Shown here piece after piece: positions 35,400 through 44,318 of a stretch of 64,000 bases of DNA. Numbering within the stretch: position 1 is the first letter of the stretch; each line of letters starts with the position of its first letter. Under the pieces are notes generated by a model. It was not told the origin of the DNA and made no database searches. It worked only from the letters and a program-made list of their open reading frames with translations. The stretch is from Dehalococcoidia bacterium (GTDB taxonomy: Bacteria; Chloroflexota; Dehalococcoidia; Lucifugimonadales; UBA3495), in assembly GCA_021295965.1 (NCBI GenBank), contig JAGWBI010000004.1, positions 33,831 to 97,830 of the forward strand. The letters run 5' to 3'. Position numbers and translations under genes: made by a program.

Positions 35400-36122
35400 A
35401 TGGGAATGTTTTCCCGAATGTCCACCATTGTGAAATCAAAAATGAACCGCATATTGGACTCCGCTGAGGATCCGCGGGAGACCCTGGACTACTCCTACGA
35501 GAAACAGCTGGAAATGCTGCAGAACGTCAAGCGCGGCGTGGTAGAAATGGTCACCGCCAAGCGACGTATCCAGCAGCAGGCCGACCGGGTTAAGGAGAAC
35601 ATCACCCGCCTGGACCGACAGGCTCGCCAGGCGGTAGAAGCCGACCGGGACGACCTCGCCCGATTGGCCCTGGAGCGCAAGCAGGCTGCCCTGGCCGAGC
35701 TGGAGGGGCTGGACGAACAGATCGCCGGCATGGAGCGGGAGCAGGAGAAGTTGACCGAGGCCGAAAAGCGCCTCCAGGCCAAGGTGGATGCCTTCCGCAA
35801 CAAGAAGGAAATCATCAAGGCGCAGTATTCGGCGGCCCAGGCACAGGTCCGCATCGGCGCCGCGCTGGGTGGCATTTCCGAAGAAATGGGCGACGTTTCG
35901 CTGGCCGTGCAGCGCGCCGAGAACAAGACTGACCAGATGAGGGCCAAGGCCGGCGCCATCGACGAGTTGGTGGAATCCGGCGTGCTGGACGACATCACCG
36001 GCCCCCAGGACGACATCGAGCGGGAATTGGCGAAGATTTCGGCTTCCAGCACTGTTGAAGCCGAATTGGCCGCGCTGAAAAACCCCAACGGGACAACTCC
36101 CTCCAGCGGCGGAAGCGCCTGA
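35400..36122 (+). CDS. pspA: PspA/IM30 (Vipp1) family membrane-stress protein
   Basis: The 240-aa protein is almost entirely helical and coiled-coil, as in the PspA/IM30 ESCRT-III-like family. The start is MGMFSRMSTIVKSKMNRILDSAEDP. MLQNVKRGVVEMVTAKRRIQQQ, KAALAELEGLDEQIAGMEREQEKL and KTDQMRAKAGAIDELVESGVLDD cover the known helices. The Ser/Gly-rich end (TTPSSGGSA) lacks the long Vipp1 extension. AAAGGAGAG precedes the ATG. PspA oligomers bind and repair stressed cytoplasmic membranes. No PspF or PspBC is present. The PspAA gene follows 80 nt later. Confidence 0.93.
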   Translation: MGMFSRMSTIVKSKMNRILDSAEDPRETLDYSYEKQLEMLQNVKRGVVEMVTAKRRIQQQADRVKENITRLDRQARQAVEADRDDLARLALERKQAALAELEGLDEQIAGMEREQEKLTEAEKRLQAKVDAFRNKKEIIKAQYSAAQAQVRIGAALGGISEEMGDVSLAVQRAENKTDQMRAKAGAIDELVESGVLDDITGPQDDIERELAKISASSTVEAELAALKNPNGTTPSSGGSA

Positions 36123-36202
36123 CCGATGACTCGCTACGGCGGATCCCGCCAAAAACCACTGGTCGCCGTCTGACCTTTTTCTGTGATACCGGAGCGCTGA
36201 AC

Positions 36203-36481
36203 GTGATTGTACGGATACTTGGCGAGGGACAATTCAACCTGCCCGGGTCGGCCATCGACGACCTCAACGACATTGACAACCGCATGGTGGAGGCGGTGGC
36301 CGCTGAAGACGGCGCCCAATTCCAATCGCTGCTCGATGAGATGTTCCAGCTGGTGCGGGACCGGGGTGAACCTCTGCCCCTTGACGAATTGGTGGAATCA
36401 GACCTGATCCTGCCGGAAACGGACCTCACGCTGGACGAAGCGGAGCATATTTTCATTGGGGACGGCCTGTTGCCCGGGTAG
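36203..36481 (+). CDS. pspAA: PspA-associated protein PspAA
   Basis: A 92-aa protein with GTG start (GGAG 8 nt upstream). It reads as a textbook PspAA domain: MIVRILGEGQFNLP at the N-terminus, DLNDIDNRMVEAVAAEDGAQF, LVRDRGEPLPLDELVESDLILPETDLTLDEA and IGDGLLPG at the end. PspAA follows PspA in actinobacteria, chloroflexi and archaea and is thought to bind or regulate it. It is soluble with no catalytic motif. The stop is 22 nt from the convergent DUF3326 gene. Confidence 0.85.
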   Translation: MIVRILGEGQFNLPGSAIDDLNDIDNRMVEAVAAEDGAQFQSLLDEMFQLVRDRGEPLPLDELVESDLILPETDLTLDEAEHIFIGDGLLPG

Positions 36482-36503
36482 CGGGCGGTCGCCCCGCAAT
36501 CCG

Positions 36504-36526
36504 TCATTCGCGCGAAAGCGGGAATC
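36504..36526. repeat. REP-like element forming the 3' end of the DUF3326 gene
   Basis: TCATTCGCGCGAAAGCGGGAATCC is the same repeat as at 13915..13934. Read on the minus strand it encodes GFPLSRE-stop, the last residues of the protein. So the native C-terminus was probably replaced by repeat insertion. Confidence 0.6.
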
Positions 36527-37865
36527 CAGTAACCTCCGCCCCGGTCAGCGGCCGGCGCACCGCTGCCGGGTCCACGCCGGCGCGCAGCGCCGCCATCACG
36601 CCGGCGGCCTCCCAGTAGTTCTCCACAATATGTAGCTGGCCAGCAGCCCAGGGAAGTTCCGTCAGGTCATTGCTCATCAGGTTGCGATTCTCTCGCACGG
36701 CGATGGTGGAGATACCCTGCTCCAGGGCGGCCAGGGTCGGCAACCCCACGCATCCGTCGGGGATCACCAGGCACGACACGTCGGCCGCGTTGAGAACGCT
36801 GTGATGCACCCGGGCTTCCGGATCGGTGACCAGACGAGGGCTGCGCTGTAACCCTTTCAGGATGCACTGGATCATGGCCAACGATACGGCCTCCGCTGCC
36901 ATGCGCGGATCGACCACGCCAGGGTCGGCGTTGGCAATCTCTCGGCTGTCCAGCATGGGAGCATGAGCCGAGGGCACGTCGTACAGGGATGAAATCGCAT
37001 GGGTCAGCATCGCCTCGACGCCGCCCCAGGGGTTGACCATATCGCCCATGCGGTCAAAGTACTCGAAATGATAGCCGGCCGGCACTCCGATCAGGGATGT
37101 GATGGCCACGGCGTCATATTGGTCTCGGCGCCGATCCAATTCCGTAAACAGCGGTTCCAACCCCCGTACCCGGCCGGCAGCCCGCCCGGACCGGGCGTAG
37201 GTGGAGTACATCTCCAGGCCACTCTCCAGCCGCAGCACCTGCGGCTGGACCAAGCCATAGGACGTCCGGGCCGCGTTGATCGAATTGATGGCCGCATGGA
37301 CGAAGAGTTCGTCGTCATGGGGGCCGATCACCACCAGCAAACGATTGTTGCGGATCCGCTGCAGCCCCAGTTGACCCTGCATCAGCCGGGCGATCACGCT
37401 GCCCTCCACATAAAGAGAGTTAGCCGGCATCTCAATGACGTCCGATGCGTTCACCACGTTGGGATGGGTGATCAGCGTGTCGCAGACCGAGGCCAGCAGG
37501 GCGGCCACCGGCATGGCATCCCCGGCGTGACCGCCGATCTCCGCTCCCACCCCGGTGGGAACCAGTAGGACCGAGTTGAACTGCTCGGCGTTCTCCACCG
37601 GTCGCCGGTCCAGGCGGAATATGGATGCCGCCGGTCGGTGGTCCTCCAACCCGCGCACCAGGCCAACTTCGCAATGATGGCCTTCCTGACCGGAATTTGG
37701 GATCCGCACCTTGCCCGTGACCGCCAGCCGGATGGGAACCTCGCCCGGCTGCAGTTGACGCATCACGGCCTCGCAAAGGCTCTGCCGCAGGTTCGTTATC
37801 GACCCGGTGGTGGGGAGAACCAGCTCGCGTTCGTACAGTTCGGCAGTCGCCATGACGTTGCTCAT
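36504..37865 (-). CDS. DUF3326 family protein
   Basis: This soluble protein of about 453 aa matches DUF3326, best known from cyanobacteria: VLLVPTGVGAEIGGHAGDAMPVAALLASVCDTLITHPNVVNAS, ARTSYGLVQPQVLRLE, WGGVEAMLTHAISSLYDVPSAHAPMLDSREIANADPGVVDPRMAAEAVS and ILKGLQRSPR. An N-terminal 100 residues (LPTTGSITNLRQSLCEAVMRQL) precede the core. The ATG at 37865 overlaps the nspC stop as ATGA; 37853 is an alternative. Function is unknown. Coupling to nspC suggests a role in polyamine or related metabolism, which is inference. The C-terminal GFPLSRE comes from a dispersed repeat. Confidence 0.85.
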   Translation of the reverse strand: MSNVMATAELYERELVLPTTGSITNLRQSLCEAVMRQLQPGEVPIRLAVTGKVRIPNSGQEGHHCEVGLVRGLEDHRPAASIFRLDRRPVENAEQFNSVLLVPTGVGAEIGGHAGDAMPVAALLASVCDTLITHPNVVNASDVIEMPANSLYVEGSVIARLMQGQLGLQRIRNNRLLVVIGPHDDELFVHAAINSINAARTSYGLVQPQVLRLESGLEMYSTYARSGRAAGRVRGLEPLFTELDRRRDQYDAVAITSLIGVPAGYHFEYFDRMGDMVNPWGGVEAMLTHAISSLYDVPSAHAPMLDSREIANADPGVVDPRMAAEAVSLAMIQCILKGLQRSPRLVTDPEARVHHSVLNAADVSCLVIPDGCVGLPTLAALEQGISTIAVRENRNLMSNDLTELPWAAGQLHIVENYWEAAGVMAALRAGVDPAAVRRPLTGAEVTGFPLSRE

Positions 37866-39058
37866 GCTCCCCATCGCGCTGCGAAATCGTCGTACGTGTA
37901 GCGTCGTTTCATCAGCAGTTCACCACCCGAAGTGAGGGCATAAATCGTCGGAAGGTTGACGCCGTTAAACGTATGGGCCTTGACGAGGGTGTAGGCGCCC
38001 ATGTTGAGAAACATTACCCGGTCACCCACCGCCAATGGATGGTCAAAGCTGTACTCCCCAAAGACGTCCCCGGCGAGGCAGGTGCATCCGGCCAGAGTAC
38101 AGGCCCAATCGGCGTCGTCCCGATGGCCCAGAACGTCCGGTTCATACTGGTACTCGAACGCCTCCGGCATATGGTTCACCGTCGTATCCAGGATCGCGGT
38201 TTTTCCGCCGCTCCGCGTTTGGATCTCCAACACGGTGGATACCAGGTAGCACGCTGTCCGTATCAGCGCGGCGCCCGGTTCTATGATCGTCTCCAGGCTA
38301 CAGCCTCGCTGCAGAAAATCTATCGTGCGGTACAGGGGCGTCATGTCGAGGGCGTCGTCGCCGTATTCGTCTTCAAACAGATATCCGCCGCCCAAGTTGA
38401 TCCACCGCAGCCGGCCGTCTTCCAACCGGGGACCCAAACCACGACGGATTTTATTCACGGTGGTTTCAAGCTGGCCGAAGTCGGTGGCGTCGCAGTTGGT
38501 GTGGAGCAACAGACCGGATACGGAATCGCCCTCGTCCAAAATTTGTGCCACCGTTGACAGCGGCTCACCTAACCGGGATGCCGGCCGGCATGGGTCATAC
38601 CGCGCATCACCGATGAAAGACAGTTCCGGGTTCACCCGCAGGCCGACCTGGACCGCCGGATGCAATACGTCTCGATGGGATCGCAATTGGTTGACGGAGT
38701 TGAAGGCGAAGTAGTCGCAGAGCACGCCCGAATCAGCCGCATCCTGGGGCCGCAGCCCCGCGGTGGTGAAATGCAACGTGCCCCGGTCGCGCAGGACCGA
38801 CCGCGCCAGCTTCGCCTCAAAGAGCGAACTGACAGCGAATCCATCCAAATGGGGCGCCATCAGCTCCAGCGCGTCGCGGAAGCAGAAGGACTTTACCGCA
38901 AAAAGGAGCCGGCAGCCGCTGCTTTCCCGGATCTCTGCGCCCTTCCCCAGCAGCCGGAGGATGCCCGCCTCGTCGTAGATAAATGCGGGAGTTTCCAACG
39001 GCACGTCGCCGAAGAGAACGGATCCCAGTCGTTCAGGCCACTCTGTGACAACGTTCAT
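37862..39058 (-). CDS. nspC: Carboxynorspermidine/carboxyspermidine decarboxylase-like PLP enzyme
   Basis: The 398-aa fold-III (alanine racemase/ornithine decarboxylase-type) PLP enzyme has the lysine in LLFAVKSFCFRDALELM, HTNCDATDFGQLETTV, phosphate-binding NLGGGYLF, IEPGAALI and the catalytic CTCLAGDVFGEY with Cys and Asp typical of NspC. It would decarboxylate carboxy(nor)spermidine to (nor)spermidine in the cytosol. The partner carboxynorspermidine dehydrogenase is not in the window. It is the first gene of a unit with DUF3326 (4-nt overlap) and is divergent from the K+ channel. Polyamine genes are known companions of PspA/DUF350/DUF4178 loci. Confidence 0.88.
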   Translation of the reverse strand: MNVVTEWPERLGSVLFGDVPLETPAFIYDEAGILRLLGKGAEIRESSGCRLLFAVKSFCFRDALELMAPHLDGFAVSSLFEAKLARSVLRDRGTLHFTTAGLRPQDAADSGVLCDYFAFNSVNQLRSHRDVLHPAVQVGLRVNPELSFIGDARYDPCRPASRLGEPLSTVAQILDEGDSVSGLLLHTNCDATDFGQLETTVNKIRRGLGPRLEDGRLRWINLGGGYLFEDEYGDDALDMTPLYRTIDFLQRGCSLETIIEPGAALIRTACYLVSTVLEIQTRSGGKTAILDTTVNHMPEAFEYQYEPDVLGHRDDADWACTLAGCTCLAGDVFGEYSFDHPLAVGDRVMFLNMGAYTLVKAHTFNGVNLPTIYALTSGGELLMKRRYTYDDFAARWGA

Positions 39059-39246
39059 GTGTCGCCAGCTCTGCTAATTGTGTTGGTCGCCAGTAAAAGT
39101 AAATGGAGTGCTCGTACACCGGCGTTGCTGGTTGCCACGGCGGCATCACGATGGAATTGCCGCATCAAGGGCCGCAATTGTACAGTGGCCGCACCGACCC
39201 AAATCAACACGCTAACCCGGTTAGCCCAGTAAAGGATGGTAACAGA

Positions 39247-40173
39247 ATGGACCCGGCCACGAGTTCCGACGTTGGCGCCGGCCGCCTTGCCGGCCTGCGC
39301 AGTCGAGTGTACGCCTTGTTGGAAGCCCCGGACCTCCTTCGGCGGGGTGGCGCTGGCGATGGCCCGTATCTGCGCGGCTCCGTCATACCGGAGATATTCC
39401 TGGTATGCGTAATCCTGGTCAACACTGTCTCGCTGATCCTCTGGACCGTGCCCACTCTGAAAGTCGCTTATTCCCTCTGGTTCCACGTGGTGGAGTACTG
39501 CACCGTGTCGGTGTTCGTAGTGGAATACGGATTGCGGTTTTGGGCGGTCGCTGAAGCCAACCCAAATGGAAATACATGGCGACAGCGTTTGCGGTTCGTG
39601 CTTTCGCCGACTGGCCTGATTGACGCGGCGGCCATCCTCCCGTCGTTGGTGGCAATCGCGGTGCTAGCAATCTCCGGAGACAGCCTCAGTCTCTCGTTTC
39701 TGCTGGCGATACGCCTGCTGACCCGCTCGGCCAAGTTGGCGCGTTACTTCCCCGGCGGGCGTCGGCTGGGGATGGCGCTCCGGCTGAAAGCAGGCCAACT
39801 GCTCACTGCGGTGGCAGGTCTGCTGGTGGTGTTGGTCATCGCCGCCGCGCTGATGTATTTTGCGGAAGCAGCAGCCCAGCCCGAGGTTTTCAATAGCATT
39901 CCGGCGGCGATGTGGTGGAGCGTAGTAACCCTCACCACGGTCGGCTACGGCGACACCGTACCGGTGACCGGCATTGGGCGGATGCTGGCCGCGGTGATTG
40001 CGGTGTTGGGCATCGGCCTGTTTGCTCTTCCGGCAGGCATACTAAGCGCCGCCATGATGGAGGCGAACGCAGCCGATGAGGACCAAGGCGAAGCAAACCA
40101 GCCAGCCGGCGTTTGCCCTCACTGTGGCGGAGAACTGGGAACCGACGCGGCAGTTGCTGGCGCCAGGGTTTGA
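39247..40173 (+). CDS. Voltage-gated-type (6TM) potassium channel protein
   Basis: From the ATG at 39247 (AAAGGA upstream) the protein has 308 aa. S1-S4 are recognisable (FLVCVILVNTVSLILWT; VVEYCTVSVFVVEYGLRFW; LIDAAAILPSLVAIAV; SFLLAIRLLTRSAKLARYF, with few regularly spaced Arg in S4). The pore has the filter TLTTVGYGDTVP followed by S6. The short cytosolic tail carries a two-Cys CPHCGGELG half zinc ribbon, unusual for the family. Channels of this type sit in PspA/DUF350 neighbourhoods. It may adjust membrane potential under envelope stress (inference). Confidence 0.88.
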   Translation: MDPATSSDVGAGRLAGLRSRVYALLEAPDLLRRGGAGDGPYLRGSVIPEIFLVCVILVNTVSLILWTVPTLKVAYSLWFHVVEYCTVSVFVVEYGLRFWAVAEANPNGNTWRQRLRFVLSPTGLIDAAAILPSLVAIAVLAISGDSLSLSFLLAIRLLTRSAKLARYFPGGRRLGMALRLKAGQLLTAVAGLLVVLVIAAALMYFAEAAAQPEVFNSIPAAMWWSVVTLTTVGYGDTVPVTGIGRMLAAVIAVLGIGLFALPAGILSAAMMEANAADEDQGEANQPAGVCPHCGGELGTDAAVAGARV

Positions 40174-40360
40174 CGCTCCATCACTACTGTGACCTGCCGC
40201 AGTCGCTGTGTTACTTTGAACATCGCCGAAACAATGTTCTCGGCGTGGATGGTTGCTGGCGTTAGGACCTGGTAGCCCAAGGAACGAAATAACTTGACGC
40301 GGTTATAGGTCTGCCCAGACCATTTAGGGCGCACGGGCGCCTCAATCAAGGCGTAAAAAA
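40170..40360 (-). pseudogene. Possible fragment of a mobile-element protein
   Basis: A minus-strand reading contains QTYNRVKLFRSLGYQVLTP, followed by HAENIVSAMFKVTQRLRQVTVVMER, which looks like real, conserved-style protein rather than a shadow. It is too short to assign. It abuts the broken IS701-like element, so an element remnant is the simplest view. Confidence 0.3.
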
Positions 40361-40469
40361 CTCCCAATCTAACGGTTGGTCCCTCAACTTGCCGTCGCGG
40401 CCCTCCACGTAGCTTTTGTCCCGCAGAGACGAAGGCTCGATGTAAAGTGTTCTCGGTCCGACCCGCCCG

Positions 40470-41470
40470 AGCCATTCCCCGCCTACGTCAGCCCGCAGGG
40501 TCGGGCGTTGGTGGACAAGCGGCTGTACCTGCCGGAGGTTTGGACCTCGGATGATGCCCGGTGCCGGGCAGCGGGGGTGCCGGAGGAGCGACGCGCCTAC
40601 CGGTCGAAGACGGAGTTGGCCCTGGAGATGGTGGAGCAGGCCCTGGCGCGGGGCCACCTGCAGGCCGGATGGGTGGCTGGGGATGACGCTTTCGGGACGT
40701 CGCCGTCCTTCCGGGAAGGAGTGTCCGCCTTGGGGATGCGTTACGTCCTGGACGTTCCAACAAACTTCACGGTGTGGCCTGAGGCGCTGGAATGGACCAG
40801 TCCCGCATACCAGGACGCTGGGCGTCCCCGCCAGCCCAGGCTGCGGAGCGGGCAACAGCAGACCCTGGGGGAGCGTGCCGCCGACATTCCGGAGGAAGAC
40901 TGGCAGACGATAACGGTGGCTCAGGGGAGCCAGGGGCTGCGGGTTTACCAGTTCAGCGCCCAGCGGGTGCGGCCCACCGCCAGGCGGAGGCCCGGCGAGG
41001 TCTATTGGGCAGTCCGTCGCCGGAACTTGGACGGCAGCGAGCCGCGCTACTACCTGTCCAATGCTCCTGACGACACGCCCCTGGAAACCCTGGCTTATGT
41101 GGGTGGCTCCAGATGGCGCATCGAAACCGAATTCGAGACTGAGAAGAGCGACGTGGGTCTCGACGAGTACGAGACCCGCACCTGGGCCGGTTGGCATCAC
41201 CACATCACCATGTGCCTGTTGGGCGGAGCGTTCCTGCTGACTTTGCAGCAGGATTGGGGGGAAAAGATGCCCCAGATCACCCGGCCCCAGGTGTACCGGG
41301 TAGTGCGTGAGCTTTTGCCCAAAGAACGGTTCGGGCCAGAGGAACTGCTGGGATGGCTGGCAGATGTCCAGGCGCGCAATGAACGGGCCAGACGTTCCCA
41401 CCAGAAACGCCGCGCCGCCCTCAATCCACACGCTTCCGGCCTACCTCCCTGCCTGTTCGCCGAGGCCAAC
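40470..41470 (+). pseudogene. IS701-family transposase remnant (5'-truncated)
   Basis: Within the track ORF 40376..41563, IS701-type sequence runs from about VDKRLYLPEVWTSDDARC to ELLGWLADVQARNERARRSHQKRRAAL. It includes the catalytic VAGDDAFGTSP Asp and the IETEFETEKSDVGLDEYETRTWAGWHHH Glu region. The N-terminal part with the first catalytic Asp is missing, and the last ~40 residues of the ORF run into non-element sequence. A second, longer but frameshifted copy lies at 60853..61960, which shows what is lost here. No terminal inverted repeats were identified. Confidence 0.8.
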
Positions 41471-42202
41471 CCTTTGAGAACAAATCCCCTTGGGCATGCC
41501 CGCACCGCCTCAATCCCAGCAAGAGACAGTGCCGTCGGGCCTCACCCCGCAGGTGAGATCTGACCCAGCGCTAACAGAGCTGAATTCCCCCTTGAGAGGT
41601 ATAGCAGTGCCGTGGCCTTCAAACCCCCAGCAGGCCACCTTGCGGTCTGCCTTTACCCCACAGGAATGTTCCTCTCCGACACTAACGGAAACGAACTGGC
41701 CGCTGGGCGCCATAGTTGCGGGGTGACCATCTTCGCCCCAGCAGACGACGGCGCCATCAACGGTAACGCCGCAGGAGTGGCCAGCGCCGGCGCTGACCGC
41801 CTCGAACAGCCCTACCGGGGGCGTAGCCTGGCCAAGTTGGTTATTGCCCCAGCAGGTTGCGGTGGCATCGGTTTTCATCCCACAGGTGTGGAGAAGTCCG
41901 GCACTGACCGAGGTGAATTTCCCCTCCGGGGGCGTGGCCTGGCCGTATTCATTGCTACCCCAGCAGGAGACGGTGCCATCGGTCCTGACCCCGCAGGTGT
42001 GGTTGCTTTCGGCGCTGACCGAAGTGAATTTTCCGCCTGGCGGAGAGGCTTGGCCATGCCAATCTTCACCCCAGCAGACGACAAATCCCTTTCGTGTCAG
42101 CCCGCAGGCGTGCTCCCATCCCGTGCTGACTGAGGTGAACTGCCGCTGCTCCCTGGGGGGAGTGGCCTGACCGAATTCATCCGAGCCCCAACAGGAGACG
42201 GT

Positions 42203-42280
42203 GCCATCGGTCTTGACTCCGCAGGAATGAAATGCCCCGACGCTGACCGATTTGAACTGCCCTTCCGGCGGAGAGGACAG
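42203..42280. repeat. 78-bp exact repeat in RCC1 gene, copy 1
   Basis: Starts GCCATCGGTCTTGACTCCGC and ends GGCGGAGAGGACAG; identical to 42740..42817. A separate 111-bp near-identical tandem lies at 42394 and 42505. Confidence 0.85.
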
Positions 42281-42739
42281 GCAGGTCACAGTGTTGTCGA
42301 GTCTCAACCCACAACTGTGCTGGAAGCCGACACTCACCGAAGCCAGCTGCTCACCTAACGGCGGTGAGGCTTGACCATAATCATCTAGGCCCCAGCAGGT
42401 CACGGTGTGGTCGAGCCTCAATCCGCAATTGTGCTGAAACCCTACACTCACCGAGGCAAACTGCCCGTCCGGCGGGGTAGACTGTCCGTCTTCATCGAGC
42501 CCCCAGCAGGTCACGGTGTGGTCGAGCCTCAATCCGCAATTATGCTGAAATCCGACACCCACCGAGGCAAACTGCCCGTCCGGCGGGGTAGACTGTCCGT
42601 CTTCATCGAGCCCCCAGCAAGCCACAGTGCCGTTCTCCCTCAAGCCACAGGTGTGGCCCCACCCGGCGCCCACTGAGGTGAACTTTCCGTCGGGGGGCGT
42701 GGCTTGACCCAGTTCATCGGAACCCCAACAGGCCACGGC

Positions 42740-42817
42740 GCCATCGGTCTTGACTCCGCAGGAATGAAATGCCCCGACGCTGACCGATTTGAACTGCCCT
42801 TCCGGCGGAGAGGACAG
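42740..42817. repeat. 78-bp exact repeat in RCC1 gene, copy 2
   Basis: Identical to 42203..42280. The frameshift occurs immediately after this copy, where the sequence has lost 5 nt relative to copy 1. Confidence 0.85.
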
Positions 42818-43283
42818 GAACAGCGCTGTCCGTTCTCAGCGCACAGGTGTGGAACCCTCCAGCGCTTACGGCGGAAAAATGGCCTTCGGACCCAGCGGAC
42901 TCAGCATGACCCGGATTTGAAGCAGGAACTGCCGTGGCCGAAGGCGCAGCGTTGGCAACCGGTTTCGCCGGAGGATTCTGCGTCGGTGAAGGGCTTGGAG
43001 TAGTTGTCGATGCAAGCGGTCGGGTTGCCCGTAAAGCGGGAGCGAGGGTTGTGTCAGCGGGACGGTGGCCCAGAGTTGGAGACCTGGAAGTGGGAGTTGG
43101 AGTGAGGATGTCGCCAGATGCGATTATGGTCGCGGGAGCCTTGGTCGGAGGCGGCTCATTCGAGTGCGTCCCACACGCCAGAACGGCAAGGAGGATCGCG
43201 GCGCAAAGGGCCAGCTTCCAAAGGCCTCTGATTCCAATATAAGAGGCGGCTGCACCCAACTCCGAGGAACTCAGTTCGGACAT

Positions 43284-43717
43284 TGGGCACGTCTCTTTTC
43301 GTGGATCCTCGGACGGCCTCCATATATTTCCTGAACCATGGATGTCCTCTCGGCTATTTGGCTTCCATCCAAAAGTCAGCGTCCAGGGTCGGGCTATGCA
43401 ATAAACACGGTACGTCTTTGGCTCGGTACCTGGTCGCCTGTTGCCTCCACAACCGCGTTGCCAACCTCCCAGGCCTGACCCGCCGTTGATACGGCTCATG
43501 ATTCCCAATGCTTGCGCTATTACCACGGCAGAATGCTCCTGTACTTCAGTGATGGGCGCGGTTACGGGTCCAAGTGCCTGGTTTTCACCAGTGAACTTTC
43601 ATCCCACGGGTGTGGACAATACAGATGGATCCTTTTTCCAAGCTAGGCTTTGCGCATTTTTAGAAAAGTAAAAGGACAGAGTAAGCTGGCCTGACCCCAC
43701 TTCAAAATGGCCAGCCC
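43284..43717. other. Intergenic stretch between RCC1 gene and transposase remnant
   Basis: No gene seen. A short piece near 43590-43615 resembles the RCC1 repeat DNA (TTTCATCCCACGGGTGTGG), perhaps another fragment of that gene family. Confidence 0.35.
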
Positions 43718-44123
43718 ATGCTCACCCTGCCCAATGCCATTGTAGCCGTTCTCCTTCCCTTCGCAACGCTGTTCACCAACCCGACCTGGCAGAAGGCCCA
43801 ACTGCTGCTGGTGGGCGCGATCCTGACCCCGGGTCAACGCACCGTGGCAGCAGCGCTCCGCGTCATGGGTCGCAGCGACCAGGGCGACTACGCCCGCTAC
43901 CATGAGGTGCTGAATCGGGCGGTGTAGTCATCTCGGGAGGCCGCCCGCGTCCTGTTGGCGCTGCTGCTCCAGCACCTGGACCGTGGCGACGGTCCGTTGA
44001 TCTGCGGCGTGCGATCATTGACCAATCAGGAAACTCTGGAACGACGTCGTGGTGGCAGGATCGGGGCGCGGGCCATCTACCGTGATCCGGTGCGGTCCAG
44101 CCGCAATCAACTGGTCAAAGCCA

Positions 44124-44140
44124 GTCCGCCAGAGGCGGAC
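44124..44140. repeat. Mini-palindrome family A, copy in transposase
   Basis: GTCCGCC-AGA-GGCGGAC. It follows VKAS and causes a frame change in the transposase. Confidence 0.7.
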
Positions 44141-44261
44141 GCGGGATCTCCTTGATGTGGCTGGGCCAGGTCCCCTGGGCCGGTCGCCATTGGGCGTTGC
44201 CGGTACTCACGGTGCTGGCGCCCTCGTCTCGGTATCACGCGCAACAAGGACGCCGGCACAA

Positions 44262-44276
44262 TCCGCCATAGGCGGA
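44262..44276. repeat. Mini-palindrome family A, copy in transposase
   Basis: TCCGCC-ATA-GGCGGA, just before TDWARQM of the transposase. Confidence 0.7.
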
Positions 44277-44303
44277 ACCGACTGGGCGAGGCAGATGGTC
44301 ATG

Positions 44304-44318
44304 TCCGCCTTTGGCCGA
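44304..44318. repeat. Mini-palindrome family A, imperfect copy
   Basis: TCCGCC-TTT-GGCCGA between QMVM and RRWLP; one mismatch in the stem. Confidence 0.5.

Larger units (their letters stand above)
41510..43283 (-). pseudogene. RCC1/BNR-repeat lipoprotein, frameshifted
   Basis: The N-terminus starts at 43283 (MSELSSSELGAAASY) with a lipoprotein signal (ILLAVLACG). A Pro/Thr/Ser linker follows, and the first repeat reads HFSAVSAGGFHTCALRTDSAV. There a 5-nt deletion near 42820 shifts the frame. The remaining ~400 residues continue in the 41510..42736 frame as about ten RCC1-like units (GKFTSVSAGxxHTCGV-x-DGTVxCWG). Rejoined, it would be a surface-anchored beta-propeller of about 590 aa. Near-identical DNA repeats inside the gene explain the lesion as slippage, biological or assembly. 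Function unknown; such propellers commonly bind proteins or glycans. Confidence 0.75.
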
